The position numbers were made by a program, and so were the translations under genes. The notes under the pieces are model-generated. The model did not search any database and was not told the origin of the DNA. It saw nothing but the letters and a program-made list of their open reading frames with translations. A stretch of DNA of 64,000 bases from Pyrocephalus nanus. Lineage: Eukaryota > Chordata > Aves > Passeriformes > Tyrannidae. The stretch lies in assembly GCA_038380795.1 (NCBI GenBank), contig CM076261.1, forward strand, positions 30,963,866 through 31,027,865, given 5' to 3'. Shown one piece after another: positions 1 through 12,809 of this stretch. Positions within the stretch are counted from its first letter, which is position 1; each line of letters begins with the position of its first letter.

Positions 1-3000
1 ATTTGGCTGGCATTTGCAGTGCTCCCGTTGCTGCAGCAGCAGGGATAATACAGCCAAGAAACACTTCAGCCACGTTCTGCTGAAGTTCTGAATGGCACAT
101 GAGTGAAACTGCATGCTTTTGTTTCACAGGTTGTGAAAAGCCCATCTAATCAGGGAGTATGGCCAGCCAAATTGGACCACATCTCTGTCTTCAGGGTCAC
201 CAAAGGTATATATATTCAGGGAAATGTTGAACTCTCTCATTAGCCTTCTCAGATTAGCTTTGACCGTGGGAGCTTAGAAGTCTTCAGTGACAGACATCTA
301 GACCTCAATACATTAACTAAGTAAAGGAGAAAAGTGGAAGTCAAACTTTACAGCCTGAGCATACCCAACAAGGTGAATTTCTTCACATCCCAACATTTGG
401 TATGAGTGTAACTCAGGAAAGCTGCAGATACAGGTATCTGGAATTGAGATATTCCTTAGAGCTTCCACCAAAGTCATGGGAACAGAAGCAAAACTGTGCA
501 GTAACCACCATGGGATGTTCTATCTGGGTTAGTAGCACGAGGCGTCCGTGGGTGTTGGACAAAAAATGTGAACATGTTGGCTGGTTGTTTTTTTTTTTAA
601 AGAACCCATGCAACCTACACAAGGTTTTGGTTCTGTTTTGGGCAGCTCCAGAAGTGCTGCCTTTCTATTTAAAAATGCACTTTGAATTACTCAAAGGCAG
701 GAAAAAAAAAAAAAGGTGTGACAATTCAAACTGTAGAAACGGACATATTTGAAAAAGGGATCAAAGACATTTTTCCAGACTGTAAGAGTGGTGTAATTAA
801 TGGACTTCACAGCAGCATTAGCCAGAAAAGCCAGTTGTATCATTTCATTCAGCAAGTGTAACTGATTTAGAGACACTGAGTACTGCACAGAATAAATATT
901 ATACAGTTAGGAATCAAATTAGGGCTATTTGAGTTCCAGCTTCTGGTAGCCCTGTACTTCCAAAACACAAGAAGGAGAGGTGAATAAAGTAAGGTACATT
1001 ATTTAAATAAAAATAGAACACTGTTCATGTGGAAAGCCACCAGCCTATTTATTGGTGGGTATTTTATTACCCTTTTCAAAAAAAGACATTAACCTGAACA
1101 AAATTCCAGCACAATTAATTGGTTTTGATGAAGGGTTTATTACATAAATGAACATCAGTATGTTGACTGTACCTTTGTGAGTTCCAAATGTGAAATATTA
1201 TAGAAAAACACATTGATATTAATGGTTTCATGACAGCTATTTTTTTGAAGCTGGTTAAAAAAAAAAAGGAATTATAGTTGTAGATAATTTTAGTGCCCTA
1301 GATGCATGTAATTTACTAACAAAGCAAATGATTTTTCTGAGATGCTGCCAGCAATTAGAAATACCCAGTTTCTTGCCAAGCATTAAAACCTGCAGCCTTT
1401 GAGTAAAGTCACTTCTCCTCCTACACTTCTAAATTCAGTTAAGGCTATAGAGTTGACCCCTTTTTATTTTTTCCCCTCTGCAGTTTTTGAGGAAGCTGAG
1501 TTGAAAAGGGAGTACAGTAACCACCCTGTGGTCTCAGTCTATACCAAGGGCATGAAGAGGAGGAGAACCACAAGTATTTCTTTAATTTCTGTCTGTGAGA
1601 CAGAAAAATTCTGATGCTGCATTTCAGTCCTGGCATATGAACTGTGAGGCAGGCCTATTTTTGTATGTTTTTCTTACTAACACAAGCGAAGTAGAGCTAA
1701 CACTCAACACTGTCTGTCTTGCTTCTCATCCAGGGCTGCTTGATATTTTGGATTTAAACCTGCAGTTTAAAACACAACTTAACTGTCATCCAGTCTCTCT
1801 TCGTGCATGGAAATTGCATTGGGTCTGAACAGAAGGTTGCTTGCTGCCACAAGGTGCTGGAAATTGGAATCTTGGCTATCCAGCTTGCTTGACATTCTTA
1901 AAACAAAACTAAGCAACTGATGCTTTCATAGAAGTAGGATTAATAAGATTACGGAGTTAAATTAGTATATGAATATTTTACCATTTTTAGCTGTTTAGAA
2001 CATTGATACAAAGTAATTTTGAGACTTTTTATTAGAAAACGTATGAGGAAAAAGAGTTTGGTCCCATATGTCAGTTGCAGCACACATTCCATATATATGT
2101 CATCATCTCCTAGGTGATACATGCCCAGATTTAGCAGTGCCTAGTCTCTTCACGTACCCCTGGTAAACACGCCACTTGACTTGCCTATCTGAGCTCTTCC
2201 AGCTGGGATTGGATGAAAAACGTAACCCCAGAACCTGGGGCCAGAATGGGAATCCATGACATTCATTTCAGGCCTGTTGAATCAAGAGAGCAAATGCCAC
2301 TCTAGCTCATTCTACAGACCTGAACTAAGAAAACATCCTGTGGATGTTACAGGATTATGTCAATTAGTGAATAAAGGGGGTTTCCATCCAGAAATACCTC
2401 CTTTGTCAGACAGGAAAGCACCTAGCTCTGAGTTCACCACCTCTTCAACCTGTTCTCTTCCTCCCATTTCATTCTTAGTGTGTTAAAATTCACTGGTCTT
2501 TGAGTCATGAGGTTTAAAGTTTAAGAATGGACATTGTATAATTTTATTCTACTTCAAAGGAGAGCATATTTTTCAGGAAAGGTAATCTTAAAATCTTTAA
2601 TCTTAAATTATTCAGTGAGCTAATCCACCAATGAATTATCTGTACTTTTAAAAGCATTTGCCTTTTTTCAGCTGTCTGGCTACATCTGCCTGTCAGTGAA
2701 TCCTGATACGCCTTTCTCTGTTTGACTAAAAGGCCAAATAGCATGTATTGATTTTCCTAACAGAATGTGATCAAATCAACAACTTTCATCTGGTAAAACT
2801 TACCAGATGCCACTCATTCTAAGGTTCATCTTCTAATCTCTCCCTTAATGTGATTATGAATTCCTCCTTCACGTATTCCAAATATTAGCACAGGGTTTAA
2901 CCACATTTGAATCAGTCTTGCAAGAGCACTGCTTAAAGAGAAAATAATAGAAAAACTTCATTTATGTCTGGGATTCTTCTGTCTCTGCACCCAACAACTG

Positions 3001-6000
3001 TAACAAGATCTATCTGTTTATTCCATAAAGTCCTGGGTTTTAGCTGAAATATAAATGAACATTTTCCACACTCTGAGGCAGAATCTATCCCTAAGTGCGA
3101 GGTTGGTCTGAGATGCAGAAGACAGACTTGCCAGCCAGTGTTGTCAGGCTGGTAAGATGGGTAAGGGAGCACTGAAAACTGACACTATTTTAGGTCCAGG
3201 ATGCCATAAAGCCTATGGCAAATTCTCTACGCACATGTGCAACTGCAAACAATTGGGGACTGAGAGAATTTACTGGGTCCTAAGGCTGGTACTATGGCTG
3301 TTTTTAAGCCTGACTGCAGTACCTATAGAGCTTGTCTACTTGGTGTGTTTTGTGTCTTCAGATGTGTGTTACCACAGGACCTCTCATGTAAATATCTGCA
3401 GAAGTCTGGACTGGGTAAATTAAGGTCAGCTAAACAGAACCAGATTTGCGTGTCCGTGGTGTGATAGTGCAAAAATCAGGACCAGAAATGTTATTTCGCT
3501 TATTCTATAGTCTGAGCAAGGGAATCACAATGTAGATTTTGGTTTGGGTTTTTATGATTAACTGATTCAAATAAAGATACAAATAAGCCTCATATAGAAA
3601 AATTAGCAGACACTGGTGGTCAAAAAAAACCAAACAAACCAACAATAAAAGTCTTTGCACTTCCTACACTTTGCAGGCTCCTGGACAGCTACACTGCTCA
3701 GGCTCATTCTGGTGAATCAATGTCAAATAACAAGACAGCCTTTTCAGAACTGTTATGATCTTTTTTATACTCAGTAATGTGAGCTATATGTACCTTATTT
3801 TTTATTGAATGGCATGGTAAATTGTATTCAGCTGACTTGACTTGATCGGGAAATACAAAAATAGATGGTGTTACTCCAGGCAGGAGACAGATGAAAATGA
3901 ACCAGTCATCAACTAGCTGTTTCTTTGCTACAGTCTAGCTGTAAGGTTTGTTGACCAGTTTTTTCAAAGCCAACTATTCTAGCTTCAAGAAATTCACTGG
4001 AGAGATTTTTGAGGCTTGTTTTTGTTTTGGTTTTAGGTGGGTTTTGTTTGTTTGGTTGGTTGGTTTTATTTGAAACAGCAGGCACAGTTACATGTCCTAA
4101 TAAAGGAAGGCACTTGGGAAACACTAAATATAGGTTAATACTATTTAACAATGGTGGTAGCAAGTCTAAATACATATGTATAAATTACAAATAACACATA
4201 AGACTATATAAATCTAAATAATCTAAATGCATACTTTTCCAGTAAAGAAATCCATAACTCAAAAAAACTAAGTTAATAATTAAAAAAAGTAACCTGTCAG
4301 AATTTTGGATGAACTATTTATTAGCTATAAAGAATGTTTTGGTAACTACATGTATGTAAAATATGCAGTTGCTTTTGATTAAGAATGTTCTTGCTAGGTC
4401 TCTTGTCTCAGCAATGCTAAACATTAATCTTATCTCACTCACCTTCTCTTTTCTACACTGCTTGTGGAAATGGTTTTGAAACTATCCAGCAATAAAAGGT
4501 TTCTGTTCTGGCTTGGGGGCGGGGGGGTTAGGGGGAAGTTGTTTGTTTTTTCCTGCTGCTCTCACATAAGTGAGATTTGTTTGTTTGATTTAGTTGTGGA
4601 TGTCACTGTTGCTTACTGTAAAACGGGCTTTTTCATGTTTCTGGTATAGCTCTTGTTTTGCTATTCTTCAATTCCCCCCCCCCTTCCCCGCTAAGGAATT
4701 GAGCTGCTGCCCAGAGACTTAATCCTACTGTTACAACCTTCCAAAGGATCTCTACTTTAGGGGTCTCCCTACTCTATTCTAGTTCAATATATATTATGAA
4801 TCAGTTCAACCCTCCTATTGAGATTTTTTTTTTTATTAACTGAAAATTTTCTGTATGTCTTGAGAAGATTTATGAACAGTACCACAGTAAAGAGTTTATG
4901 CTATTGCTGAGATTTAAGATCTACTTCTTGATGGAAGCCAGTGTATGTTGCCAGCTGCACTGAGAAGAATGCTTATACCATCCACAAAACCCATTCTAGT
5001 ACCACAGCTGGAAGAAGGGTAATGGCTGGCAGCCCTGATGTTCCTTGTTGAGGGAGACTAATGCAAGGTCCAGCCAGAAATGGAGAGCTGCTTCTTGTCA
5101 GGGACCATGGACCAAAGGCAGATGACAGGAGCTAGCATCTACAAGTGTAAGTCTGAGGAGCTGGTCAGCTGGAGAGCAGTTGCACAGCAGGCATAAATAC
5201 ATTCCTTGTTTCAAGCAGGTATGTGCAAGGGCAGCCACATCTAAGCAACTCCAAAGGCTTGTTCATTATAATCATCAGCTGAGAGGGATTTGTCCAAATG
5301 AATGGATTGAGTTGACTTGATCAATGAACTGAAAGAGATCTTGAGGCTGATCTGTTAACTCATTAGAGAAAATACCATGCCTTTTTTTTCCTTTTACAAA
5401 AGAGTAAAGGGAGGAATTGAATTTGAGTACTGTAATAAAATCCCTTTAGCTTCTTGATTTTTGATATTAAAATATAAATTTTATCATACTCTTGCATACT
5501 CTGAGATATTCTTTTGGATGTTTTATTATTTCAGTAACCCAATTTAATATTGCTTCTCTTACTGTCTTGACCTTACATCCAACCTCACAAAGACACCTCT
5601 CACTAGATTTTAAGCTAGGCTTGCCATCTGTATAGCTGACAAAGGGTGGTCTCTCTGTGCTCCTTGGTGAGTGCACAGATGAGCTTTTATCATATCACCT
5701 AGCAAATGTGATGTATGCAGACATGTCATACTCCCCAGGCAGAACATTACAACTCATCACTTGATTTCATCTTGATCACTTCTCCAAGACAATGCCATAT
5801 GGTGGTTTTGATTTTACTGTTGGTCCTTTATCTGCTTTATTACTCTTAGGAGGCTGGGCAGGTTCATGACCTTGCTCTCTAAAGAGGAGATCACAGCATT
5901 TCAAAGGAGAAGATGGTGGTCCTGTCGCCAGCTGCATGTTTCTCAATGGAGACCTGTGTCTGCTATTACTAATAGTAGAATTTTTTCCCTGACAAAACCA

Positions 6001-9000
6001 GCCTGATGTTTCTGGCCAGTCAGTTTTAGCAGCAGCAGCAACCATAAGTTTTATACATGCAAAATGCTAATTTTTTCTGGTATCTTATGAAAACAAAACC
6101 CAATTAATTTCTTCCTCACAGTATAATACAAATGCAAACACCTTTTGCAGATCTAATGTAAAAACTGGAGCAGTAAATCTAATTCTAATCTTTCTCTTTA
6201 AGCTGAAAGAAAAATAAATATTCAACCAATCAGTAAAGGAAAGAAATGCTTGATACTATGGATGGAGAAGATGGGCCAACTCTCGTGTATGTTTCTTAAA
6301 TTTCTGTTTAGACTGGTGCACCATGAAAAAATAATGACAGTTCTTAAATTTGCAAACAGTCATATTTTTTACCAATGATGTATAGATTATACTGATATGA
6401 CTCACATATTCTCCATCTTTTGTTCAGGGGACTGAAAAAAACCCCCACCCACTGCACCAAAGCCACAACTTGCATATTTTTCTCAATTGTTTAAAAAAGG
6501 AACAGATGGTGCTGCCTTTTTGCTTGATGGACAGGCAGCACACCAAGTTAGAGCTCACTCTAGGAAAATATAAACCCGAAAAATGTAAAAATGGAAAGCC
6601 GTTCTTTATGTACCAGGGAGGAGACATATCTCTCTAAGAATATGTCTCCAAAAACTCAAATGAATTCAGGGATGGCTGGAGAAAAAAACCACTCATGGGT
6701 AATATGTAATTACAGAAGTATACAACAGATACTGTATTGACCATTTGACTTTTAGTGGTGGATTTTTCTCATCTGTTTTTCTTCTGAACTATATTCTCCA
6801 ATAGTCACCCGAAGGACTGATCACCCAGAGGTTTCTAATCATACGCTTAAAAACTTTGGAGCCATTTTCAAGTAGTGCACTCTAATAAGTTAAGCAAAGA
6901 AGATAACAACTGTTGGCAAGCACCAAGATGCATTAAATAAGGTAAAAAGAATAAAAATATTTTGTCATGGTGTTTGATGGGTTCTTTTTGTATCAAAACA
7001 TCAGCTGCTAATGTCCTTTACCAGAAAGTAACAAGTACAGAAATATTTCAGACCTACAAAATATTATATCTTATTTTGCACTGAATGTTGTGTATATTCA
7101 TTAACTTTATAGAGGATGCTAAAGATGCTTCAGCTAAAAATGAGTAAAAAATTAATCCACTTTTACTCTACGTAAGAAACAGTTCTTTGTTGTAAACTTA
7201 TATATAAAAAGACAACATTCCAAGAAACCCTAAACACTCCACCTCCTCCTCATAAAGAGTGACAATAACAAAGAGCAAAGTCTTTTGGAAGAGAATAATG
7301 TGTATATCCGCCAGGAATGAAGGTTCAGTTTCCTATTCAAAGCTGTAAGCAATGAACACTGATGCATTTTATGATTCTGTACATCTGTAAGGCTGTCAGC
7401 ATCTTTCAGGTAAAAAGGGTTTGCTTTGCAAGGGTCCTTAACTCTCCTAGGTTGGGGAAGTCGGAAATACAAAATACTCTGTGCTGCTGCTGCTGCTTCA
7501 CTGAATGCTTTGTAATTGTTTCACTATGTCAGCCTGGGGGAAAAATAGTGAAGGAATTCTAAGCAGTTTCGGCAAAAGTATATTAAGCTGCAATATTTTC
7601 TTCAGTTTTGCCATATACTAATACATTTTTGTTGTGTTTTTTTTGTGTTAAATTTTTTTTTTAATAATCTTTACTGGAATATATAATCTTATTTGTATTG
7701 GCAAAGTGCGATAGTTGTACCTTACACTTAGCAAAGGATATGAAGAATTTACAGTAATAAGTAAACTCTGCTGAACTCATTACAGGTGGAGTCAGTAACC
7801 CAGAGATGTGTTCTTGGAAAACTATGAGTTATAACACAGAACTACCTTACTCTGGAAGTAGCGCTTCCTGATCTTCATTCACATGCATTTGATTGTGGCA
7901 TTGTTTTTGGTTCCTCAGGGTTGAGAACTGAAATCTCAATTTTATTTTCAGCTAGGAGGCTGAATCTCACTTCTTCCATAGGTACAGGAGCTACCCAGGC
8001 TTCCTACTGGAAATTATGACAATAGGAGAACTAGATTTCTAAGTGAAATAATCTGGGCTATTAATAGATCACATACAGGACAACTGGCATGACTTGCGTT
8101 TTTTTCTGTAGACCTTAGTGATATTTAGTTGTCTGCCTCCTTTGCAGATGGAAGTTGGAAAATACAAGTTTTAAGAGTTCTGGAAGTAATACAAATATCT
8201 TGGGTTTACATGTCTAAATTCTGCTTAAGCCATATTCTCAAAAAATTGTCTTAAAGTGTAACATGACTATTTTAATATCTTCAACGATAGCAAACAGCTG
8301 TTCCATTTTTTTTTTTTTTCTGTATGGACACATCTATCTCACTTGATCTTCATGTACAGTGACTTTTCTATGAATATGTCAATATTGTTCTTTCAAATTA
8401 ACTTCAGTAATTTATCAGAATCCTATACACATTCTTCTTTCAGTATTTTTGTAATTTGTTCACATACATTTATTATTTATCAATACTGAAAGGCAAGACG
8501 CTACGTCTGCCCTGAAGACTTTGAAATGGCCAACTGTTGGAAATGGCCTCTTGGTAAATACAGCATTTGTCAATGGATATCACTGATTGTATGGCTCAAG
8601 CTCTAAGTGAAATACATATGACTAACATTTTATTCTTCTATCATCCATGCAAAATACCTGTAGCAGTAGTGTGAGAAAAAAGAGTAAACACTGCATGGCT
8701 GTTTTATCCAGTGCGCTTAATAGTTTATGTAAACCTGCTGCTCAGAAATGTTACATAATTTGAGCAAATGAGACTTTTTTTAAATTACACATACCTGTTT
8801 CAATATGGAATTGAGTGTACAAATCACAAAGAGGTCTCTTTGTTTTGAGGGGTCTATTTGTTTAAAAATAGATCATCGTAAAAAAAATTAAGAGCTCATC
8901 ACTTCCAAAGTCTTCAGAAAGCAAACTTCAAGATGCTATGCTCAGGTACCTTTGTCTTTTCAACTTGCTAGTACTTGTAAAAAAAAAATAAAAAAGACAT

Positions 9001-10200
9001 TTTTTTTTGTTTTCTCTGCATTATTCTAGACATATTTGTATAAATTCTCACTGAACTTTTGTTATCCTTGGTTCTTTTTACTTCAGTGTTAAATTATCTA
9101 GTGTTTTTGCATGTTATTTGACAGCTACTGCCTTCTGTCCTTAAGACATTGTTTTATTTGCAAGATAAAACTCTTGGAATTTCTGCAACGTGGAAGGCAA
9201 TGACTAATACACAACTCTTTTGCCACACCTGATCTTGTGAAATGTGTCATGGAACTTATCAATTATTTCCAGATACTATATATCTGGTATATACACATCA
9301 ACACTAACCATAAAAATACCCCTTGCTGAGAAAATAAATGTCACATATGCTTGTAATAAATTGTTTACAAGAGGCAGAGAGAAACCTTATTTCAGGTGAT
9401 GCAAACACAAGGTTTTATCAGGAAAATCTCTCCTTTGGGTATATAGTTTTGGTCTTTTTGTGGTGAAGAGAAAAAACCTTTAATCATGTGATTGTCATCT
9501 GGTATTTAGCTGCTTACAGACAGGGCTTATGTCAGAGACTGCACCCATTCTGTCAAGCTCACATGGCAAGCACTACTGTAATGCATCCTGAAATATGGCA
9601 CCATAGCATGGTTTTCATCTAAAAATTCTCGAGACAGGAAATACAATTTGCTGCTCAGGAACTTTCTGTTACAAGAAAACAATGCCAAATAGAGCCTGCA
9701 TAGAATTTACAAATTTCATTCCATAACTGGGTACAGTTTATCTATTTTTCATCTATTTTTTATTTATCAATTTTTTAGCTATTTTGCCCATAATGATGAA
9801 ATAGGTCTAGGTTGCTACTTCACCTATGGAATTATTCTGCTCTGTACTTCTCTGAAACGTCGTGAAATGGTCAGACAAATGGTCTCCCAGGAAGTTGCTG
9901 AGAGAATAGCAAAAGCAGGTAGCTAACAAACAAACAAAGTACTTAATCTTGAAAAGGAGGCAACTGTAAGGATTGTTACATGCTACTCAATGTAAATTAT
10001 TTAAATGATGGGAACACGGGAAACAGGTATATTTCAAGTGGACTAGCTGTTTGAGCATGAGTAATTCTGAAATGGCCAGTGTGAAACAAGAATGCATTTT
10101 GAGACAAACCTGTCACACAGTTATTCTAAAGGAGATGTCATTGCCAAGAGCAATCCAACACAAATTTGATCAAAAAAAGAGCAGTGATTGAAAAAAAAAA
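1..10200. other. Gene-free region upstream of OTULIN
   Basis: I see no exon of a recognisable gene here on either strand. Open frames are short, AT-rich and unlike known proteins. In human the next gene on this side is the paralogue OTULINL, but none of its recognisable segments appear. Small low-complexity items are present: a G/T-rich stretch near 4009-4072, a G-rich stretch at 4514-4534, a run of ten C at 4674-4683, a short CTG run at 7482-7497 and scattered A or T runs. Regulatory elements for OTULIN could be present, but the sequence alone does not point to them. Confidence 0.6.
4514..4534 (+). repeat. G-rich tract, possible G-quadruplex
   Basis: Runs of five, seven and five G are separated by C and by TTA. 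The seven-G run can supply two of the four G-tracts needed for a quadruplex. A run of ten C follows at 4674-4683, so the two could also pair. No gene context. Confidence 0.5.
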
Positions 10201-10207
10201 GCTAAGT

Positions 10208-10257
10208 AATGGTATCATTCATGATACCATTCACGAGTATCATTCATGATACTCGTG
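10208..10257. repeat. Two tandem perfect hairpins with the same core
   Basis: The first inverted repeat (10208-10231) has 10-bp arms, AATGGTATCA and TGATACCATT, around a TTCA loop. The second follows at once (10232-10257), with 11-bp arms CACGAGTATCA and TGATACTCGTG around the same TTCA loop. Both share the 16-base core GTATCATTCATGATAC, so one looks like a copy of the other with changed outer arms. They lie about 0.8-0.9 kb upstream of the OTULIN first exon. Function unknown. Confidence 0.85.
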
Positions 10258-10693
10258 TCTCAAGGATAAAAAACCCCAGAAAATATTTAAGAAAAGTCCA
10301 TCATTTTTATATTGATTTTCATGATGTTTCAACTTACTTATCGTTGCCATTTTAACCTTTTTTAAGTTTTACTACCTGCCCTCCACCTTTAAAATGCTCT
10401 CCCAATTCTGTTTGATACTCTAAATACATGTTAGTTCGAATTCCTTTACTGACATCACATCTGTTTCATCAAAGTTGTTGTGTTTTTAAGTGGGTTTTTT
10501 TTAGATTTTTATTTGTTTTTGTAATATTAGACATGTCTGAGTCGCATGTAATTTTGAGAGGTTTATATACTCTCTGTGTAGGTTTCTTTTCCGTATGGAA
10601 TTTAACAAAAGTGTATCAGAACTTGGTGATGCATTTTTTGGTCCCGGAGGACGCGAGACTTCCAGCCTCTGACAAGCTCCATACGATGGCTGC

Positions 10694-10699
10694 CACGTG
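10694..10699. promoter_or_regulatory. E-box CACGTG
   Basis: Perfect palindromic CACGTG at the left edge of the CpG island, about 340 bases before the first candidate start codon. Such a site can bind bHLH-ZIP factors such as USF or MYC/MAX. That it is used here is inference only. Confidence 0.35.
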
Positions 10700-11033
10700 C
10701 ACCTGCATCCGCAACAGCATCTGGGCTCCCTCGATAGTCATTTCGTACGGAGCATCTGACAGCCGGGAAGCAACTCATTTCTGCCCTCTCCTGTATTTAG
10801 AGAACTCGTTGTCTTCGATATCGGGGGTCGTCGTGTAACTCCTTTTATTTCAGGCGGGTTCAGGTCGGTGATTTTGCGCTCCCCTGGCAGCCCGAGGAGC
10901 AATAAGCAACACCCTCCCCCGCCGCCCCTGCGGGTCCGGGACTGGCCGCGCTCCGCCGCGGGATTGCGGGCCCCGAGGAGGGCAGTGCGGGCTGGTGCGA
11001 CCGCCCTTTCCGGCGGGGTGACGCGGCCGCAGG

Positions 11034-11253
11034 ATGCCGGCGGCCGGCGCCGCGGAAGCGCCTGCGGAGCTGCTCAGGAGCCGGGCGGGCGCTCGCTGGG
11101 TGAGGGGGGCCCAAGGCTGGCGCAGCCGGGCCCGGCCCGGGGCCCCTCCGGCATGAGCGGCCAGCGGCGCCGGGCGGGCCGGGCGGCGGGCGGAGCGCTG
11201 CGCCCACACCCCGGGCCCGAGCGGTGCCGGGCAGGACGGAGCGCGGCCGAAAG
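11034..11253 (+). CDS. OTULIN: OTULIN first exon (start and donor uncertain)
   Basis: Two coding possibilities overlap. Option A: ATG at 11034 (A at -3) reads 22 codons to a donor after 11099 (TGG|gtgagg, phase 0). It joins in frame to the exon at 12810 and runs into the ATG at 12828, giving a protein of about 429 residues. Option B: ATG at 11153 (G at -3) reads 33 codons plus 2 nt to a donor after 11253 (AAG|gtgagg). This joins in frame directly to the exon at 14741, skipping 12810-13129 and giving a protein closer in length to the human one. If the option B donor is joined to 12810 instead, the frame stops at 12829-12831. Without transcripts I cannot choose. Confidence 0.45.
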
Positions 11254-12809
11254 GTGAGGCCTCCCCCGACCTCGGCTGTGCGGGCACGGGTAGCCCGCTG
11301 TGTGCTGCGCTGAGCCTGGGGCGTCCTTCCCTGAGGAGCGGGGATGGGACAAATCGGATCGTGGGGTGCGACTCTGCGTCTAAGCCAGCGTGGCCAGCGG
11401 GTCGAGCAAGGGGGTGATGCTGCCCCTCTGCTCTGCTCAGATCCCGCCTGGAGCACTGCATCCAGCTGCGGGGTGCCCAGCGCAGGAAGGTCATGGACTT
11501 GTTGGAGCGTGTCCAGAGGAGAGCCAACAAGTTGGTTAGAGGGCTGGATCTTCCTTCTGTAAGGAAAGACTGAGAGAATTGGGCTTGTTCAGCCTGGAGA
11601 AGAGAAGGGTTTGGGGTGATCTGATTGCGACCTTCCAGTAGCTGAAGGGAGCCTACAAGAAAGATGGAGAGGGACTTTTTAGGGTATGTAGTGTCTGGAC
11701 AAGGGGGGATGATTTCAAACTGAAAGAGAGGAGGTTTAGATTAGATATTAGGAAAAAAAATTTACCGTGAGGGTGGTGAGGCCCTGGAACAGGTTGCCCA
11801 GAGAAGCTGTAGATGCCCTATCCCTGGAAGTGTTCACTGCCAGACTGGAAGGAGCTCTGAGTAACTTAGTCTAGTGGAAGGTGTCCCTGCCCACAGAAAG
11901 GGGATTGCAACTAGATGATATTTAAAGTCCCTTCCAACCCAGGTAATTCTGTTGTTCTATGAACTCTAGTACTGAGCTTATGTAATGGGACAGCTTGGTG
12001 CACAGCAGGGCTTGTGGGCTGAAGGACAGTAACATCTGTAAACAAAGGTTTATTGCAGATGAGAGACATTAATCTGGAGATAGAAATATGTTTCTCAGTT
12101 TTAAGGTGTACAGAGTGGATATTACAATTCAGAGTTCTGAGGTGACCAGCCGAGGTAGCAATGAACTCTCTAGAACATGAATTTAGCAACTGCAAAGCAA
12201 CCCATAACTTTTTGCAAGGGCTATGTGCCAATTAAAGATAAATATCGTTGAAAATCTACTATATGGGCACATCCAAAACCTTTGGAGAGCTTGCTAGAAT
12301 GGGTTGTAGAAATCCTGCCTTGCTATCTTGGGCATCATATTGGAAGGCATAAGGATTGGAAGTGTATGTGCTAAGCATAATCCTGGTGCAATGGAAGTTT
12401 CACATTGCACCAGGTGCATTTGTAAAAATCCTTGTCTTGCAGGACTGAAACTTGTTTCATTGGGATTTCTTTTAGTCCTCAGGTTTTTAGGTGATAATGC
12501 ACCTTGAGAGCAGCAGGTGTTCAGTCAGTGCAATAATTCTAGCGCGGGTTGTATTTGAGAAGCTGGCATGGCTTAGCCATGTAATAAGCAGAATTGACTT
12601 GCCAGTGGGATGAGTTTGAAAAGAGCTTGGGGGCTGTCTTATTTTACCAAACTGTTCTGAATTTAGTTGTTGGTTTTAAAAAACTGTGTAGCCTCTGAAT
12701 CCTTAGAATTACTTATTAGAATTGCTATTAAAATATTGTAATTTTCTTAAGACGTGCTTTTATTCTGTGAAAGATACTCTTCATATATTTCTCCATTCTT
12801 CAAAGACAG
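11254..12809 (+). other. OTULIN: OTULIN intron 1
   Basis: Begins at a gtgagg donor and ends at ...caaagacag before 12810. It contains the CR1 fragment at about 11395-11962. The rest shows no gene or recognisable element. Confidence 0.6.
11395..11962 (+). mobile_element. CR1 LINE fragment, 5'-truncated, sense in OTULIN intron 1
   Basis: The sequence follows the 3' part of avian CR1: the end of the reverse-transcriptase frame (a stretch resembling 'ctggagcactg...gttggagcg...ccagaggagagcc'), then the 'ttcagcctggagaagagaag' and 'ggaacaggttgcccagagaag' blocks, and finally the 'cccttccaaccc...ttctatgaa' tail. It lacks the 5' part and carries frame-breaking changes, so it is inactive. It starts about 140 bases past the option B first-exon donor, at the edge of the CpG island, in the same orientation as OTULIN. 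Confidence 0.92.

Larger units (their letters stand above)
10620..11400 (+). promoter_or_regulatory. OTULIN: CpG-island promoter of OTULIN
   Basis: Sequence composition changes abruptly from AT-rich to very GC- and CpG-rich, densest at about 10860-11345. No TATA box is evident. GC-box-like CCGCCC occurs near 10922 and 11001, and GGGCGG on the + strand around 11170-11190. A palindromic E-box CACGTG lies at 10694-10699. Two possible OTULIN first-exon starts and donors lie inside the island. This is the expected architecture for a broadly expressed vertebrate gene. The long open frames on both strands here reflect the scarcity of stop codons in GC-rich DNA. Confidence 0.8.

Noticed and set aside
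1..10000. Search for exons of OTULINL, the human neighbour of OTULIN
   Set aside because: None of the recognisable OTULINL blocks occurs on either strand; the gene probably lies further left.
10428..10838. 136-codon + strand frame before the CpG island
   Set aside because: No similarity to known proteins, mixed composition across the AT/GC boundary, and no donor linking it to OTULIN in frame that I could see.
10850..11530. Long minus-strand open frames (226, 198 and 92 codons)
   Set aside because: They lie over the CpG island and the CR1 start. GC-rich DNA has few stop codons, and the products are Arg/Pro/Ala-rich with no domain.
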